The notes below the pieces were generated by a model. It saw nothing but the letters and a program-made list of their open reading frames with translations, ran no database searches and was not told the DNA's origin. Made by a program: the position numbers and the translations under genes. 64,000 nt of DNA from Amycolatopsis albispora (GTDB lineage: Bacteria > Actinomycetota > Actinomycetes > Mycobacteriales > Pseudonocardiaceae), in NCBI RefSeq assembly GCF_003312875.1, contig NZ_CP015163.1, positions 4,650,001 to 4,714,000 of the forward strand, in the 5' to 3' direction. Of this stretch, positions 54,766 through 63,219 are shown piece by piece (within the stretch, counting starts at the first letter, position 1; each line of letters opens with the position of its first letter).

Positions 54766-54843
54766 GTTCCCCTCCGCTTCCTTGCTGCAAGGAGCATCGC
54801 GGGCGGGCGCACGCGGAACCATGGGGTGCGCGGGCGTGCCGGG

Positions 54844-54861
54844 GGTGGGGCTGTCCCCACC
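54844..54861. promoter_or_regulatory. 18-bp inverted repeat upstream of the MacB-type exporter
   Basis: GGTGGGGCTGTCCCCACC: 7-bp perfect arms. It matches 60174-60191 at 17 of 18 positions. Probably a response-regulator binding site. Confidence 0.65.
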
Positions 54862-54878
54862 GCGGGTCCGGCGACGCC

Positions 54879-54895
54879 ATACCCGGGTTGGGTAG
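54879..54895 (+). promoter_or_regulatory. CsoR-type box upstream of csoR
   Basis: ATACCCGGGTTGGGTAG fits the TACCC-N-GGGTA pattern of copper-responsive CsoR operators. It lies 40 bases before the csoR ATG. Confidence 0.7.
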
Positions 54896-54934
54896 CATGG
54901 CCGGAGAACACGCGATCGAGGTAAGGGGTGCGGC

Positions 54935-55216
54935 ATGGCCAGCTACAGCGGCGACAAGGAGGCGTACCTCAAGCGGCTGCGCCGGGTGGAGGGCCAGATC
55001 CGCGGGTTGCAGCGCATGGTCGAGCAGGACAAGTACTGCATCGACATCCTCACCCAGGTTTCGGCCGCGACCAAGGCGTTGCAGGCGTTTTCCCTCGAAC
55101 TGCTCGACGAGCACCTGTCCACCTGCGTGGTGGACGCGGCCGCGGCGGGCGGCAAGGAGGCCGAGGCGAAGGTCAGGGAGGCGTCCGAGGCCATCGCGCG
55201 CCTCGTCCGCTCCTGA
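54935..55216 (+). CDS. csoR: CsoR-family copper-sensing repressor
   Basis: A 93-residue DUF156 protein. The helical core reads KRLRRVEGQIRGLQRMVEQD, KYCIDILTQVSAATKALQAF. Metal ligands are Cys in YCIDIL and His/Cys in DEHLSTCVV, the x-Cys-His-Cys pattern for Cu(I). It should leave DNA when copper binds. CsoR-like boxes precede it and the copZ gene, which fits autoregulation and control of copZ-copA. AAGGGG precedes the ATG. Confidence 0.92.
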   Translation: MASYSGDKEAYLKRLRRVEGQIRGLQRMVEQDKYCIDILTQVSAATKALQAFSLELLDEHLSTCVVDAAAAGGKEAEAKVREASEAIARLVRS

Positions 55217-55246
55217 CCACCGGGAGTGCGCCCCCGTTGGACACTG

Positions 55247-55261
55247 TACCCCCCTTGGGTA
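55247..55261 (+). promoter_or_regulatory. CsoR-type box upstream of copZ
   Basis: TACCCCCCTTGGGTA, a second TACCC/GGGTA inverted site, 46 bases before copZ. Confidence 0.7.
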
Positions 55262-55306
55262 TAGATTCGCGATCAAGCGCACACCCACCGGAAAGGACGC
55301 ACGAAG

Positions 55307-55513
55307 ATGACCGAGACCACTTACGCGGTGACCGGGATGACCTGTGAGCACTGCGCCCGGTCGGTGACCGAGGAGGTCACCAAGATCAGCGGCGTGACCA
55401 AGGTCGACGTGGACCTCGCCGGCGGCGCGGTCACCGTCACCAGCGAGAACGGCGTCGACGACGCCGAGGTGCGCGCCGCGGTCGACGAAGCCGGTTACGC
55501 GGTCGCGAGCTGA
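55307..55513 (+). CDS. copZ: Copper chaperone CopZ (HMA domain)
   Basis: A 68-residue heavy-metal-associated domain: AVTGMTCEHCARSVTEEVTK with the CxxC copper site, then VDLAGGAVTVTSENG and a final AVDEAGYAVAS. It passes Cu(I) to the P-type ATPase. GAAAGGACG precedes it. The stop overlaps the next start by one base. Confidence 0.93.
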   Translation: MTETTYAVTGMTCEHCARSVTEEVTKISGVTKVDVDLAGGAVTVTSENGVDDAEVRAAVDEAGYAVAS

Positions 55514-56415
55514 TGAACACCGCCGCGAAGCTCTCCGCGTACGGCGCGGCGCTGGTCCTGGTCGCCGGTGGCGGCTGGGCCATCGGGGGCGCGGCCGGGC
55601 CGCTCGACGCCTCGGGAGCACCGGCGGCGCACGAGGACACGCATGAGGCACAGCCCGCCGAGCTGCCCGGCGGGCTGGCCTCCTCGCTCAACGGCTACAC
55701 GCTGGTGCCGTCCACCACCACCCTGCCCACCGGCACCACGCAGCCGTTCACCTTCCGCGTGCTCGGCCCGGACGGCGCCCCGGTCACCGCCTTCGACGTG
55801 GAGCACGAGAAGCGCATGCACCTGATCCTGGTGCGCCGGGACACCGCGGGGTTCCAGCACCTCCACCCGCAGCTCGCCGCGGACGGCACCTGGTGGATCC
55901 AGCTCGGCCTGCCGAGTGCGGGCAGCTACCGGATGTACGCCGACTTCAAGCCGACCGGCGGCCGCGCCACCACCCTCGGCGCCGACCTTTCCGCGCCGGG
56001 TGATTACCAGCCCGCCTGGTACCCGCCCGCCCGCGAGTCCGAAGTAGACGGTTATCGGGTGCGGCTGGACGGGGAACTGGTGGCCGGGCGGTCGTCGCCG
56101 GTACGGCTGACCGTGTCCAAGGACGGCCGCGAAGTCACCGATCTGGAGCCCTATCTCGGCGCCTACGGCCACCTGGTCGCGTTGCGTGGTGGCGATCTCG
56201 CCTACCTGCACGTCCACCCGGACGAAAGCGCGGTACCGGGGCCGTCCATCGACTTCCACACCGAAGTGCCCTCGCCGGGCACCTACCGCCTGTTCCTGGA
56301 CTTCCAGCACGGCGGCCAGGTCCGCACGGCCGAGTTCACCGTCGAGGCACGCGGTACCGCCCCAGCCGCACCGGCCCCGCCCGGCGACGACGGCCACGGT
56401 CACTCCCACGGCTGA
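55513..56415 (+). CDS. Exported protein with His-rich tail in the copper operon
   Basis: A 300-residue protein with an N-terminal membrane anchor or signal (GAALVLVAGGGWAIGGAAG) and an Ig-like two-domain exterior part. It is rich in His near likely metal sites (EHEKRMHLILVRRD, FQHLHPQLAADG, YLHVHPDES) and ends GDDGHGHSHG. It is placed between copZ and copA with one- and nine-base gaps. It probably binds copper outside the membrane; no named family was assigned with certainty. Confidence 0.8.
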   Translation: MNTAAKLSAYGAALVLVAGGGWAIGGAAGPLDASGAPAAHEDTHEAQPAELPGGLASSLNGYTLVPSTTTLPTGTTQPFTFRVLGPDGAPVTAFDVEHEKRMHLILVRRDTAGFQHLHPQLAADGTWWIQLGLPSAGSYRMYADFKPTGGRATTLGADLSAPGDYQPAWYPPARESEVDGYRVRLDGELVAGRSSPVRLTVSKDGREVTDLEPYLGAYGHLVALRGGDLAYLHVHPDESAVPGPSIDFHTEVPSPGTYRLFLDFQHGGQVRTAEFTVEARGTAPAAPAPPGDDGHGHSHG

Positions 56416-56424
56416 GGAAGCGAC

Positions 56425-58671
56425 ATGAGTTCCGAAACGACCGAACGCCTCACCAGCGAGGTCGAGCTGGCGATCACCGGCATGACCTGCGCCTCCTGCG
56501 CCGCCCGCATCGAGCGCAAGCTGAACAAGATGGACGGTGTCACCGCGACGGTCAACTACGCGACCGAGAAGGCGAAGGTCAGCTACCCCGCCGATCTCGA
56601 GCCGACCGCGCTGATCGAGCAGGTGGTGGCGGCCGGATACGCGGCCACCGTGCCACGTACCGGAAAAGCGCCTGCGGAGTCCGAAGTGGACGATCCGGTC
56701 CGGCCGCTGCGCGACCGGCTGATCGGCGCCGCGGCGCTGTCGGTGCCGGTGATCGCGCTGGCGATGGTCCCGGCGCTGCAGTTCACCTACTGGCAGTGGA
56801 TCTCACTCGCGCTGGCCGCGCCGGTGCTGGTCTGGGCGGCGTGGCCGTTCCACCGGGCCACCTGGGTGAACCTGCGGCACGGCGCGGCCACCATGGACAC
56901 GCTGATCTCGATCGGCACGCTCGCCGCGTTCGGCTGGTCGCTGTACGCGCTGCTGTTCGGCACCGCGGGCACACCCGGCATGACGCACCCGTTCGAATTC
57001 ACCGTCGAACGCACCAGCGGCGACGGCAACATCTATCTCGAAGTCGCCGCCGGGGTCACCACGTTCATCCTGGCCGGGCGCTACTTCGAGGCGCGGTCGA
57101 AGCGACGGGCGGGCGCGGCGCTGCGGTCGTTGCTCGAACTCGGCGCGAAGGACGTCGCCGTGCTGCGCGGGGACGGTGAGCAGCGCATCCCGATCGGCGA
57201 ACTCGCCGTCGGCGACCGGTTCGTGGTGCGGCCCGGCGAGAAGATCGCCACCGACGGAATGGTCACCGAAGGCGGCTCGGCGATCGACGCGAGCATGCTC
57301 ACCGGCGAGTCGGTGCCGGTCGAGGTCGGCCCCGGCGACACCGTGACCGGCGGGTGCGTGAACGCGGGCGGCAGGCTGGTGGTCCGCGCCACGCGGGTCG
57401 GCTCGGGCACGCAGCTCGCGCAGATGGCGAAGCTGGTCGAGGACGCGCAGAACGGCAAGGCCGCCGCGCAACGGCTGGCCGACCGGATCTCCGCGGTTTT
57501 TGTGCCGGTGGTCATCGCGCTCGCGGTGGGCACGCTGTTCTTCTGGCTCGGCGCGGGCGCGTCGGCGTCGGGCGCGTTCACCTCGGCGGTGGCCGTGCTG
57601 ATCATCGCCTGCCCGTGCGCGCTGGGCCTGGCCACGCCGACCGCGCTGCTGGTCGGCACCGGCCGCGGCGCGCAGCTGGGCATCCTGATCAAGGGCCCGG
57701 AGGTGCTGGAGTCGACGCGCGAGGTGGACACCGTCGTGCTGGACAAGACCGGCACGGTGACCACCGGGCAGATGTCCCTTGTGGACGTTCACCTCGCCGA
57801 GGGCACCACGGCCGAGGACGCGCTGCGCCTCGCGGGCGCACTCGAAGACGCTTCCGAACACCCGATCGCCAAGGCCATTGTGCGTGGTGCGAAGGACCGC
57901 GTCGGCAAGCTGCCGAAGGTCGAGGACTTCTCCGCGGTGGAAGGGCTCGGCGTACGGGGCACGGTCGACGGGCACGCGGTGGTGGCGGGCCGGGTCGCGC
58001 TGCTGGAGCACCTGCCCCCTTCGCTCGCCGCCGCCAAGGCGGAAGCGGAAAAGCTGGGGCAGACCGCGGTGGCGGTCGGCTGGGACGGGCAGGCACGCGC
58101 GGTGCTGGTGGTCGCCGACACCGTGAAGCCGACGTCGGCCGAAGCGGTCGCGGGCCTGAAGCGGCTCGGCCTGACGCCGGTGCTGCTGACCGGCGACAAC
58201 GAAGCCGTGGCGCGTGCCGTCGCCGCCGAAGTCGGCATCACCGAGGTGATCGCCGAGGTCCTCCCCCGCGACAAGGCCGACGTGATCGCGCGGCTGCAGG
58301 GTGAGGGCAAGGTGGTCGCCATGGTCGGCGACGGGGTCAACGACGCGGCCGCGCTGGCGAAGGCGGACCTGGGGCTGGCCATGGGCACCGGCACCGACGT
58401 GGCGATCGAAGCCAGCGACCTGACCCTGGTGCGCGGTGACCTGCTGGCCGCCGTGGACGCGATCCGCCTGTCGCGGCGCACGCTCGGCACGATCAAGGGC
58501 AACCTGTTCTGGGCGTTCGCCTACAACGTGGCCGCGTTGCCGCTGGCCGCGGCCGGCCTGCTGAACCCGATGATCGCCGGGGCCGCGATGGCGCTCAGCT
58601 CGGTTTTTGTCGTGACGAACAGCCTGCGCCTGCGGGGTTTCCGGCCGATAACGGTCGCGGCCCGCCCGTAA
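56425..58671 (+). CDS. copA: Cu(I)-exporting P-type ATPase CopA
   Basis: A 748-residue P1B-type ATPase. N-terminal HMA domain (ITGMTCASCAARIERKLNKM), eight membrane helices, phosphatase loop MLTGESVPVEVG, ion-binding CPCALGLATPTALL near residue 395, phosphorylated Asp in VVLDKTGTVTTG near 438, HP motif SEHPIAKAI and hinge MVGDGVNDAAAL. It pumps copper out of the cell. Last gene of the csoR-copZ-copA module. Confidence 0.96.
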   Translation: MSSETTERLTSEVELAITGMTCASCAARIERKLNKMDGVTATVNYATEKAKVSYPADLEPTALIEQVVAAGYAATVPRTGKAPAESEVDDPVRPLRDRLIGAAALSVPVIALAMVPALQFTYWQWISLALAAPVLVWAAWPFHRATWVNLRHGAATMDTLISIGTLAAFGWSLYALLFGTAGTPGMTHPFEFTVERTSGDGNIYLEVAAGVTTFILAGRYFEARSKRRAGAALRSLLELGAKDVAVLRGDGEQRIPIGELAVGDRFVVRPGEKIATDGMVTEGGSAIDASMLTGESVPVEVGPGDTVTGGCVNAGGRLVVRATRVGSGTQLAQMAKLVEDAQNGKAAAQRLADRISAVFVPVVIALAVGTLFFWLGAGASASGAFTSAVAVLIIACPCALGLATPTALLVGTGRGAQLGILIKGPEVLESTREVDTVVLDKTGTVTTGQMSLVDVHLAEGTTAEDALRLAGALEDASEHPIAKAIVRGAKDRVGKLPKVEDFSAVEGLGVRGTVDGHAVVAGRVALLEHLPPSLAAAKAEAEKLGQTAVAVGWDGQARAVLVVADTVKPTSAEAVAGLKRLGLTPVLLTGDNEAVARAVAAEVGITEVIAEVLPRDKADVIARLQGEGKVVAMVGDGVNDAAALAKADLGLAMGTGTDVAIEASDLTLVRGDLLAAVDAIRLSRRTLGTIKGNLFWAFAYNVAALPLAAAGLLNPMIAGAAMALSSVFVVTNSLRLRGFRPITVAARP

Positions 58672-58705
58672 CGATCCGGCCGCCGCGAGCGGCTTTCAGC
58701 GCGTT

Positions 58706-59182
58706 ATGACGGTCATCGGAATCACCGGCCACCAGGAGCTGCCCGCGGCGGCTCGCGTGCACGCGCTCGAAAAGATCACCACAGTGCTGGCCGAAGCCGC
58801 CGCGCCGGTGATCGGGCTGAGCAGCCTCGCCAAGGGCGCCGACCAGCTGTTCGCGGAACTGCTGCTGCGCTCGGGCGGCACGCTTTTTGCGGTCATCCCG
58901 TCGCACGACTACGCCACCACGTTCAGCGGTGCCGCCAGGGACACCTATCTCCGGCTGCGTGCCGCGGCGAAGAGCGCGGTGACGCTGGAGCACCACCACG
59001 CCTGCGATGCCGCCTTCGAGGAAGCCGGGCGGTTCGTGGTGGAGCACAGCGACCTGCTCGTCGCGGTGTGGGACGGCAGCCCGGCGCGCGGCACCGGCGG
59101 CACGGCGGACGCCGTGGCGCACGCGCACCGCCTGAACCGCCCAGTCACCGTCGTCTGGCCGGACGGCCTAGCTCGGCCGTGA
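58706..59182 (+). CDS. SLOG/LOG-like Rossmann protein
   Basis: A 158-residue protein with a nucleotide-fold pattern: VIGITGHQELPAAARVHALE, VIGLSSLAKGADQLFAELLL, LLVAVWDGSPARGTGGTADA. The GTGGT stretch and the early GAD resemble SLOG proteins that bind nucleotide ligands. Function unknown. Its end overlaps the convergent VOC gene by 15 bases. Confidence 0.65.
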   Translation: MTVIGITGHQELPAAARVHALEKITTVLAEAAAPVIGLSSLAKGADQLFAELLLRSGGTLFAVIPSHDYATTFSGAARDTYLRLRAAAKSAVTLEHHHACDAAFEEAGRFVVEHSDLLVAVWDGSPARGTGGTADAVAHAHRLNRPVTVVWPDGLARP

Positions 59183-59539
59183 AACTTCCTGCACGGACCA
59201 CTTGTTGCCGTCGGGGTCGCTGAAGAAGACGAACCGGCCACCGGGCAACTCCTGGACGTCGCTCACCTCGACCCCGCGCCCGGCCAGCTCGGCGCGGGCG
59301 GCCTCGATGTCGGAGACCACCAGCTGCAACCCGGGCTGCGAACCGGCGGGCGCCTGGGTGAGCCCGGTGCCGATGGCGATCGAGCACGCCGACCCCGGCG
59401 GGGTCAGCTGCACGAACCGCAGCTCCGCACTCACCCGATGATCATGATCCGCGACGAAGCCCACCTGGTCCACGTAGAACGCCTTCGCGCGGTCCACGTC
59501 CGACACCGGAACCTGCACCAGCTCCAACTTGAAGTCCAT
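59168..59539 (-). CDS. VOC/glyoxalase-like protein
   Basis: A 123-residue protein with two beta-alpha-beta-beta-beta units: LVQVPVSDVDRAKAFYVDQV, LRFVQLTPPGSACSIAIG, LQLVVSDIEAARAELAGRG, FVFFSDPDGNKWSVQEV. The last Glu and the FSDPDGN turn are typical of the bleomycin-resistance/dioxygenase-like superfamily. Paired inverted repeats lie just upstream of the ATG at 59539. Confidence 0.88.
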   Translation of the reverse strand: MDFKLELVQVPVSDVDRAKAFYVDQVGFVADHDHRVSAELRFVQLTPPGSACSIAIGTGLTQAPAGSQPGLQLVVSDIEAARAELAGRGVEVSDVQELPGGRFVFFSDPDGNKWSVQEVSRPS

Positions 59540-59566
59540 CTCACTGCACCCGCTTCCTTCGAGACC

Positions 59567-59614
59567 GGAACGCTCTGTTCCACTCCATCCTAACAGAACG
59601 GAACGATCCATTCC
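59567..59614. promoter_or_regulatory. Two aligned GGAAC-type inverted repeats before the VOC gene
   Basis: GGAACGCTCTGTTCC (59567-59581) and GGAACGATCCATTCC (59600-59614), centres 33 bases apart (three helical turns). They look like TetR-type operators; no regulator gene lies next to them. Confidence 0.65.
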
Positions 59615-59693
59615 AAGTCTCCGGCGCAAGATTTTCCTCGCTCGCCGAGCATTGCGCTGGCCCTCGTTCACCGGCAGGGACCGGCACAAAGAA

Positions 59694-59726
59694 ACCGGCG
59701 AGTGCTCTACGCGAGCACTCGCCGGT
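59694..59726 (-). terminator. Rho-independent terminator of the tmRNA gene
   Basis: Perfect 14-bp stem (ACCGGCGAGTGCTC / GAGCACTCGCCGGT) with a 5-base loop, followed on the minus strand by TTTCTTTG. Confidence 0.9.
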
Positions 59727-59733
59727 CATCGGG

Positions 59734-60102
59734 TGGAGGTGCCGGGAATTGAACCCGGGTCCTCTGGCGCCTCATCAAGGCTTCTCCGTGCGCAGTCCGC
59801 TCTGTCTCTACTCGGCCCCATCGGTCACGCGAACAAGCCGATGTGACGGGCCCAGCCACTGTTGGTTTCCCTACCGGACTCCGTGGCCGAGTCCGGCGGT
59901 AAGCCTCCTAGCTGATGCCGGCGACCGGGACGGAGGCACTCCCGGGCCGACAGACCACGCGCTCGCTCAGGCGGCGAGGGCGTAGTCGCGCTGGCTATTG
60001 GCCTTGGCGCTTATTGGTTTGCGATGACGCTTACGGTGGTCTCTCGCCTGCACCGGCACGCTTCCCTTGAATCGACGTCCAAAGTCGAAACCGTTCACCC
60101 CC
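59734..60102 (-). ncRNA. ssrA: tmRNA (SsrA)
   Basis: The 5' end GGGGGTGAACGGTTTCGAC pairs with the 3' CACCTCC in a tRNA-like acceptor stem, discriminator A; the T arm is GGGTTCAATTCCC. CCA is not encoded (CCC follows). The tag frame at 59967-60008 reads AKANSQRDYALAA then stop, ending in the ALAA degradation signal. tmRNA frees stalled ribosomes and tags the incomplete protein. A strong terminator follows. Confidence 0.96.
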
Positions 60103-60173
60103 TGGTGGGTCGTTCTGGCAACCTGTCCATCATAACGCGCCCCCGCAAGCGGGTATTCCGCGCTGCCCGGCAT

Positions 60174-60191
60174 GGTGGGGCTGACCCCACC
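60174..60191. promoter_or_regulatory. 18-bp inverted repeat upstream of the sensor-kinase operon
   Basis: GGTGGGGCTGACCCCACC, 7-bp arms, 97 bases before the ATG at 60288. Differs at one central base from 54844-54861. Confidence 0.65.
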
Positions 60192-60287
60192 CCCGGCATG
60201 CCCGCGGGCACCATGGCCCGGCGCACCCCCTTCCGGCGAAGCTTGGTCCAGCGAAAACGCCACGGACACCCAGAAGGGACACCCGCC

Positions 60288-60986
60288 ATGCACACGGCAC
60301 AGATCGAGCAGGACGGCAGCCGGTCGCGTCCGCCGTTCGCGGGGTCGCTCGGCTTCCTGCTGATGAACCTGCCGATCGGCATCTTCGGCTTCACCCTGCT
60401 GTTCACCCTGGCCACCACCGGCATCTCCACCGCCATCGTCTGGGTCGGCCTGCCGATCGCCGCGCTGGCCGTGCTGCTGGCCCGCGGCGGCGCCAGGGTG
60501 GAGCGCGCACGGGTCTACGCCATGCTCGACACCTACATCCCGGTGCCCTACCGGGCCCTGCCGGAAGGCAGCCAGAAGGACCGCTGGAAGGTCCGACTCA
60601 AGGACGGCGCCACCTGGCGCGACGCGGCCTACTTCTTCCTGCTCTTCCCGCTCGGCATCATCCAGTTCGTCCTGGTCACCACGTTCTGGGCGGTCAGCCT
60701 GGCCTTCGCCGCGCTGCCCATCTACTTCCGCTACCTGCCCACCGGCGCCTTCCACTTCCCCGCCTACGACGCCGACCTGCGGTGGATCACCGTGGACTCC
60801 ACCGTCGAGGCGCTGCCCTGGGCCGCGCTCGGTGTGCTGTTCATCGCCATCTCGGTGGCGCTGACCAGGGCGATGGCCGCGGGCCACGCCCGCTTCGCCG
60901 CGGTGCTGCTCGGCCCCACGCGGCGGATGGAGGAGGACGGTTCCCCTTTCCCGGAGGCCCCGGCGATGTCGACGGTGGCAGGATGA
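60288..60986 (+). CDS. Sensor-domain membrane protein of a two-component operon
   Basis: A 232-residue membrane protein with four helices in two pairs (LGFLLMNLPIGIFGFTLLFT, IVWVGLPIAALAVLLA; AAYFFLLFPLGIIQFVLVTT and a last one near 185). This is the same Sensor domain that forms the N-terminal half of the kinase encoded next (WRDAAYFFLL versus WRDFAYLMAV). Lacking kinase domains, it may help the kinase sense the envelope. AGAAGGGAC precedes the ATG. ATGA overlap with the kinase frame. Confidence 0.8.
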   Translation: MHTAQIEQDGSRSRPPFAGSLGFLLMNLPIGIFGFTLLFTLATTGISTAIVWVGLPIAALAVLLARGGARVERARVYAMLDTYIPVPYRALPEGSQKDRWKVRLKDGATWRDAAYFFLLFPLGIIQFVLVTTFWAVSLAFAALPIYFRYLPTGAFHFPAYDADLRWITVDSTVEALPWAALGVLFIAISVALTRAMAAGHARFAAVLLGPTRRMEEDGSPFPEAPAMSTVAG

Positions 60987-61018
60987 CGATCGTCACCACC
61001 GCACAGGGAGGAACCGGG

Positions 61019-62149
61019 ATGTCCCAGGAGGGGCCCGCGTTCGAGCAGCCGAAGCCGTTCTGGCCCAAGGCGCTCGGCTTCATGGTCGCGAGCTTTCCCT
61101 TGCGCATCGTCCAGTTCGTCCTGCTGGTGGTGCTGACCGTGGTCGGCATCGGCACGGTGGCCATCTGGGTCGGCATCCCGCTGCTGGTGCTGGCCACCGG
61201 CCTGACCCGCTGGTTCGGCGACGTGGAGCGGCGCTGGGTGCGGGTGTCGCTGGGCACCCCGCTCCCCGACGCCCAGCGCCTGCCGCAGGAGGGCAGCTGG
61301 CTCCAGCGCTGGCGCACCCGCCTGACCGACCAGACCACCTGGCGCGACTTCGCCTACCTGATGGCGGTGCTGCCCCTGGGCGTGGTCGAGTTCGCGCTCG
61401 GACTCGCCGGCATCGTGCTCTTCCCGATCGCGATCTGGGTGCTGCCGTGGGTCGGCTGGCTGCACGGCACCCTCGCGCTCGCCCTGCTCGGCCCGCCGCG
61501 CAACCAGCAGCTGGCCGCCAAGGCCCAGCACCTGCAGGCGTCGCGGGCCCGCGGGGTCGACGCCGCCGAAGCCGAGCGGCGCCGGATCGAGCGCGACCTG
61601 CACGACGGCGCGCAGCAGCGGCTGGTGGCCGTGGCGATGAGCCTCGGCCGCGCGAAGTCGAAGCTGGCGAACGATCCGGAAGCGGTCCGCGAACTGATCG
61701 ACGAAGCGCATTCGGACGCCAAGCTGGCCGTCTCCGAACTCCGCGACCTGGCCCGCGGCATCTACCCCGCCGTGCTCGGCGACCGCGGGCTCGACGCGGC
61801 GCTGTCCGCGCAGGCGGCGAAATCCCCGGTGCCGGTGGACGTTTCGGTCGACGTCGAGCCGCGGCCGCCCGCCGCGGTGGAGACCACGGCGTACTTCATC
61901 GTCGGCGAGACGCTGACCAACATCGCCAAGCACTCCGGTGCCACGCGGGCGGCGGTGAAGGTGTGGCGCACCGAGGACAAGGTGATCGTGGAGATCACCG
62001 ACAACGGGCACGGCGGTGCCGAGGTGCGCAGCGGGGGTGGGCTCGCCGGCCTGGCCGACCGGGCTGCCACGATTGACGGTGTCATCACCGTCGTCAGCCC
62101 GCCGGGTGGGCCAACGGTGGTCCGCTCGGACCTGCCGTGCACCTGGTGA
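61019..62149 (+). CDS. Sensor histidine kinase with putative sensor domain (HisKA_3)
   Basis: A 376-residue kinase. Residues 15-150 are the four-helix sensor domain (LGFMVASFPLRIVQFVLLVV, WRDFAYLMAVLPLGVVEFAL). HisKA_3 reads RRRIERDLHDGAQQRLVAVA with the phosphorylated His. HATPase motifs are VGETLTNIAKHSGATRAAVK and GGGLAGLADRAA. The ATG at 61019 follows GGGAGGAACC and is preferred; an in-frame ATG at 60983 overlaps the previous stop. Partner of the regulator at 62180. Confidence 0.9.
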   Translation: MSQEGPAFEQPKPFWPKALGFMVASFPLRIVQFVLLVVLTVVGIGTVAIWVGIPLLVLATGLTRWFGDVERRWVRVSLGTPLPDAQRLPQEGSWLQRWRTRLTDQTTWRDFAYLMAVLPLGVVEFALGLAGIVLFPIAIWVLPWVGWLHGTLALALLGPPRNQQLAAKAQHLQASRARGVDAAEAERRRIERDLHDGAQQRLVAVAMSLGRAKSKLANDPEAVRELIDEAHSDAKLAVSELRDLARGIYPAVLGDRGLDAALSAQAAKSPVPVDVSVDVEPRPPAAVETTAYFIVGETLTNIAKHSGATRAAVKVWRTEDKVIVEITDNGHGGAEVRSGGGLAGLADRAATIDGVITVVSPPGGPTVVRSDLPCTW

Positions 62150-62179
62150 GCAGGCCGAACCTGGGGAGCCTGAAGAACT

Positions 62180-62824
62180 ATGCGCGTGGTCATCGCAGAG
62201 GACGCGGTGCTGTTGCGAGCCGGGATCCAGCGCTTGCTGGCGGACGAGGGCATCGAGACGGTGGCCGCCGTGGACAACGGCGAGGACCTGCTCGTCGCGG
62301 TCAAGGAGCACCGGCCCGAGCTGGCGATCGTCGACGTGCGCATGCCGCCGACCTTCACCGACGAAGGCCTGCGTGCCGCGCTCGGCGCCCGTGAGGTCGT
62401 TCCCGGGCTGCCGGTGCTGGTGCTGTCGCAGTACGTGGAGGAGAGCTATGCGGTCGAACTGCTGTCCGGCGGCGCCGGTGGGGTCGGTTACCTGCTCAAG
62501 GAACGCGTCGCCGACGTGGCCGACTTCCTCGACGCGGTGCGGCGCGTCGCCGGTGGCGGCACGGCGATCGATCCCGACGTGATCTCCCAGCTGATGGCCC
62601 GCGGCCGGAAGAACCCGCTGGACGCGCTCACCGCGCGCGAGTCCGAGGTGCTCGGGCTGATGGCGCAGGGCCTGTCGAACACCGCCATCGCGAACACGCT
62701 GGTGGTCTCGCACGGCGCGGTGGAAAAGCACATCGGCAACATCTTCGCCAAGCTCGGCCTGGAGGTCTCCGCCGAGGAGCACCGCCGCGTCCGTGCGGTG
62801 CTCACCTACCTCGAACGCGGCTGA
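62180..62824 (+). CDS. NarL/LuxR-type response regulator
   Basis: A 214-residue regulator. Receiver: VVIAEDAVLLRAGIQRLLAD, phosphoacceptor in LAIVDVRMPPTF, VLSQYVEESY, and Lys in YLLKERV. LuxR helix-turn-helix: LTARESEVLGLMAQGLSNTA, then SHGAVEKHIGNIFAKLGLE. It likely binds the GGTGGGG-N4-CCCCACC repeats and so controls its own operon and the MacB-type exporter (inference). Confidence 0.92.
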   Translation: MRVVIAEDAVLLRAGIQRLLADEGIETVAAVDNGEDLLVAVKEHRPELAIVDVRMPPTFTDEGLRAALGAREVVPGLPVLVLSQYVEESYAVELLSGGAGGVGYLLKERVADVADFLDAVRRVAGGGTAIDPDVISQLMARGRKNPLDALTARESEVLGLMAQGLSNTAIANTLVVSHGAVEKHIGNIFAKLGLEVSAEEHRRVRAVLTYLERG

Positions 62825-62827
62825 GCC

Positions 62828-63202
62828 CTACTGCGCCCAGGGCGGCGCGATCCGCTCGCCGTTGGCCAGCACGCCTTCCAAGCCCTTCGACGTGCACACG
62901 GTCAGGTGCGCGGGTTCGCCGCCCGGGTTGCTCAGGCTGAACTCGCGGTCCGGCGGCAGGATGAACGCGTCGCCGGGCGCGAGGTGGTACGGCTGACCGT
63001 CGAGCGTGGCCGTCACCTGTCCCTGGTGCAGCACAAAAACCTCCTCCCGGCTGACCCGGTGCGCTTCGCCGGCCTCACCGGGTGCGACCTCCAGCGCCCA
63101 GACGGCCAGTTCGGCGGAACCCCGGCTCGGCACGGCCAGCGGCCGGAACCGCACCCCGCCACGCTCGAACGACGGCGCCCCGGCCAGTGTCGCCACGGTC
63201 AT
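62828..63202 (-). CDS. Cupin-domain protein
   Basis: A 124-residue beta-barrel protein. Cupin motif 1 is EAHRVSREEVFVLHQGQVTA, and motif 2 is YHLAPGDAFILPPDREFSLS. Metal ligands are partly present (His, Glu). GGAGGTGGG precedes the ATG. Divergent from the MarR gene; likely regulated by it. Confidence 0.88.
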   Translation of the reverse strand: MTVATLAGAPSFERGGVRFRPLAVPSRGSAELAVWALEVAPGEAGEAHRVSREEVFVLHQGQVTATLDGQPYHLAPGDAFILPPDREFSLSNPGGEPAHLTVCTSKGLEGVLANGERIAPPWAQ

Positions 63203-63219
63203 GAACCCACCTCCATGTA

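Noticed and set aside
59529..59846. Plus-strand 105-codon ORF opposite the tmRNA 3' end
   Set aside because: It reads the complement of the tRNA-like part of ssrA and gives the well-known spurious VPGIEPGSS-type product.
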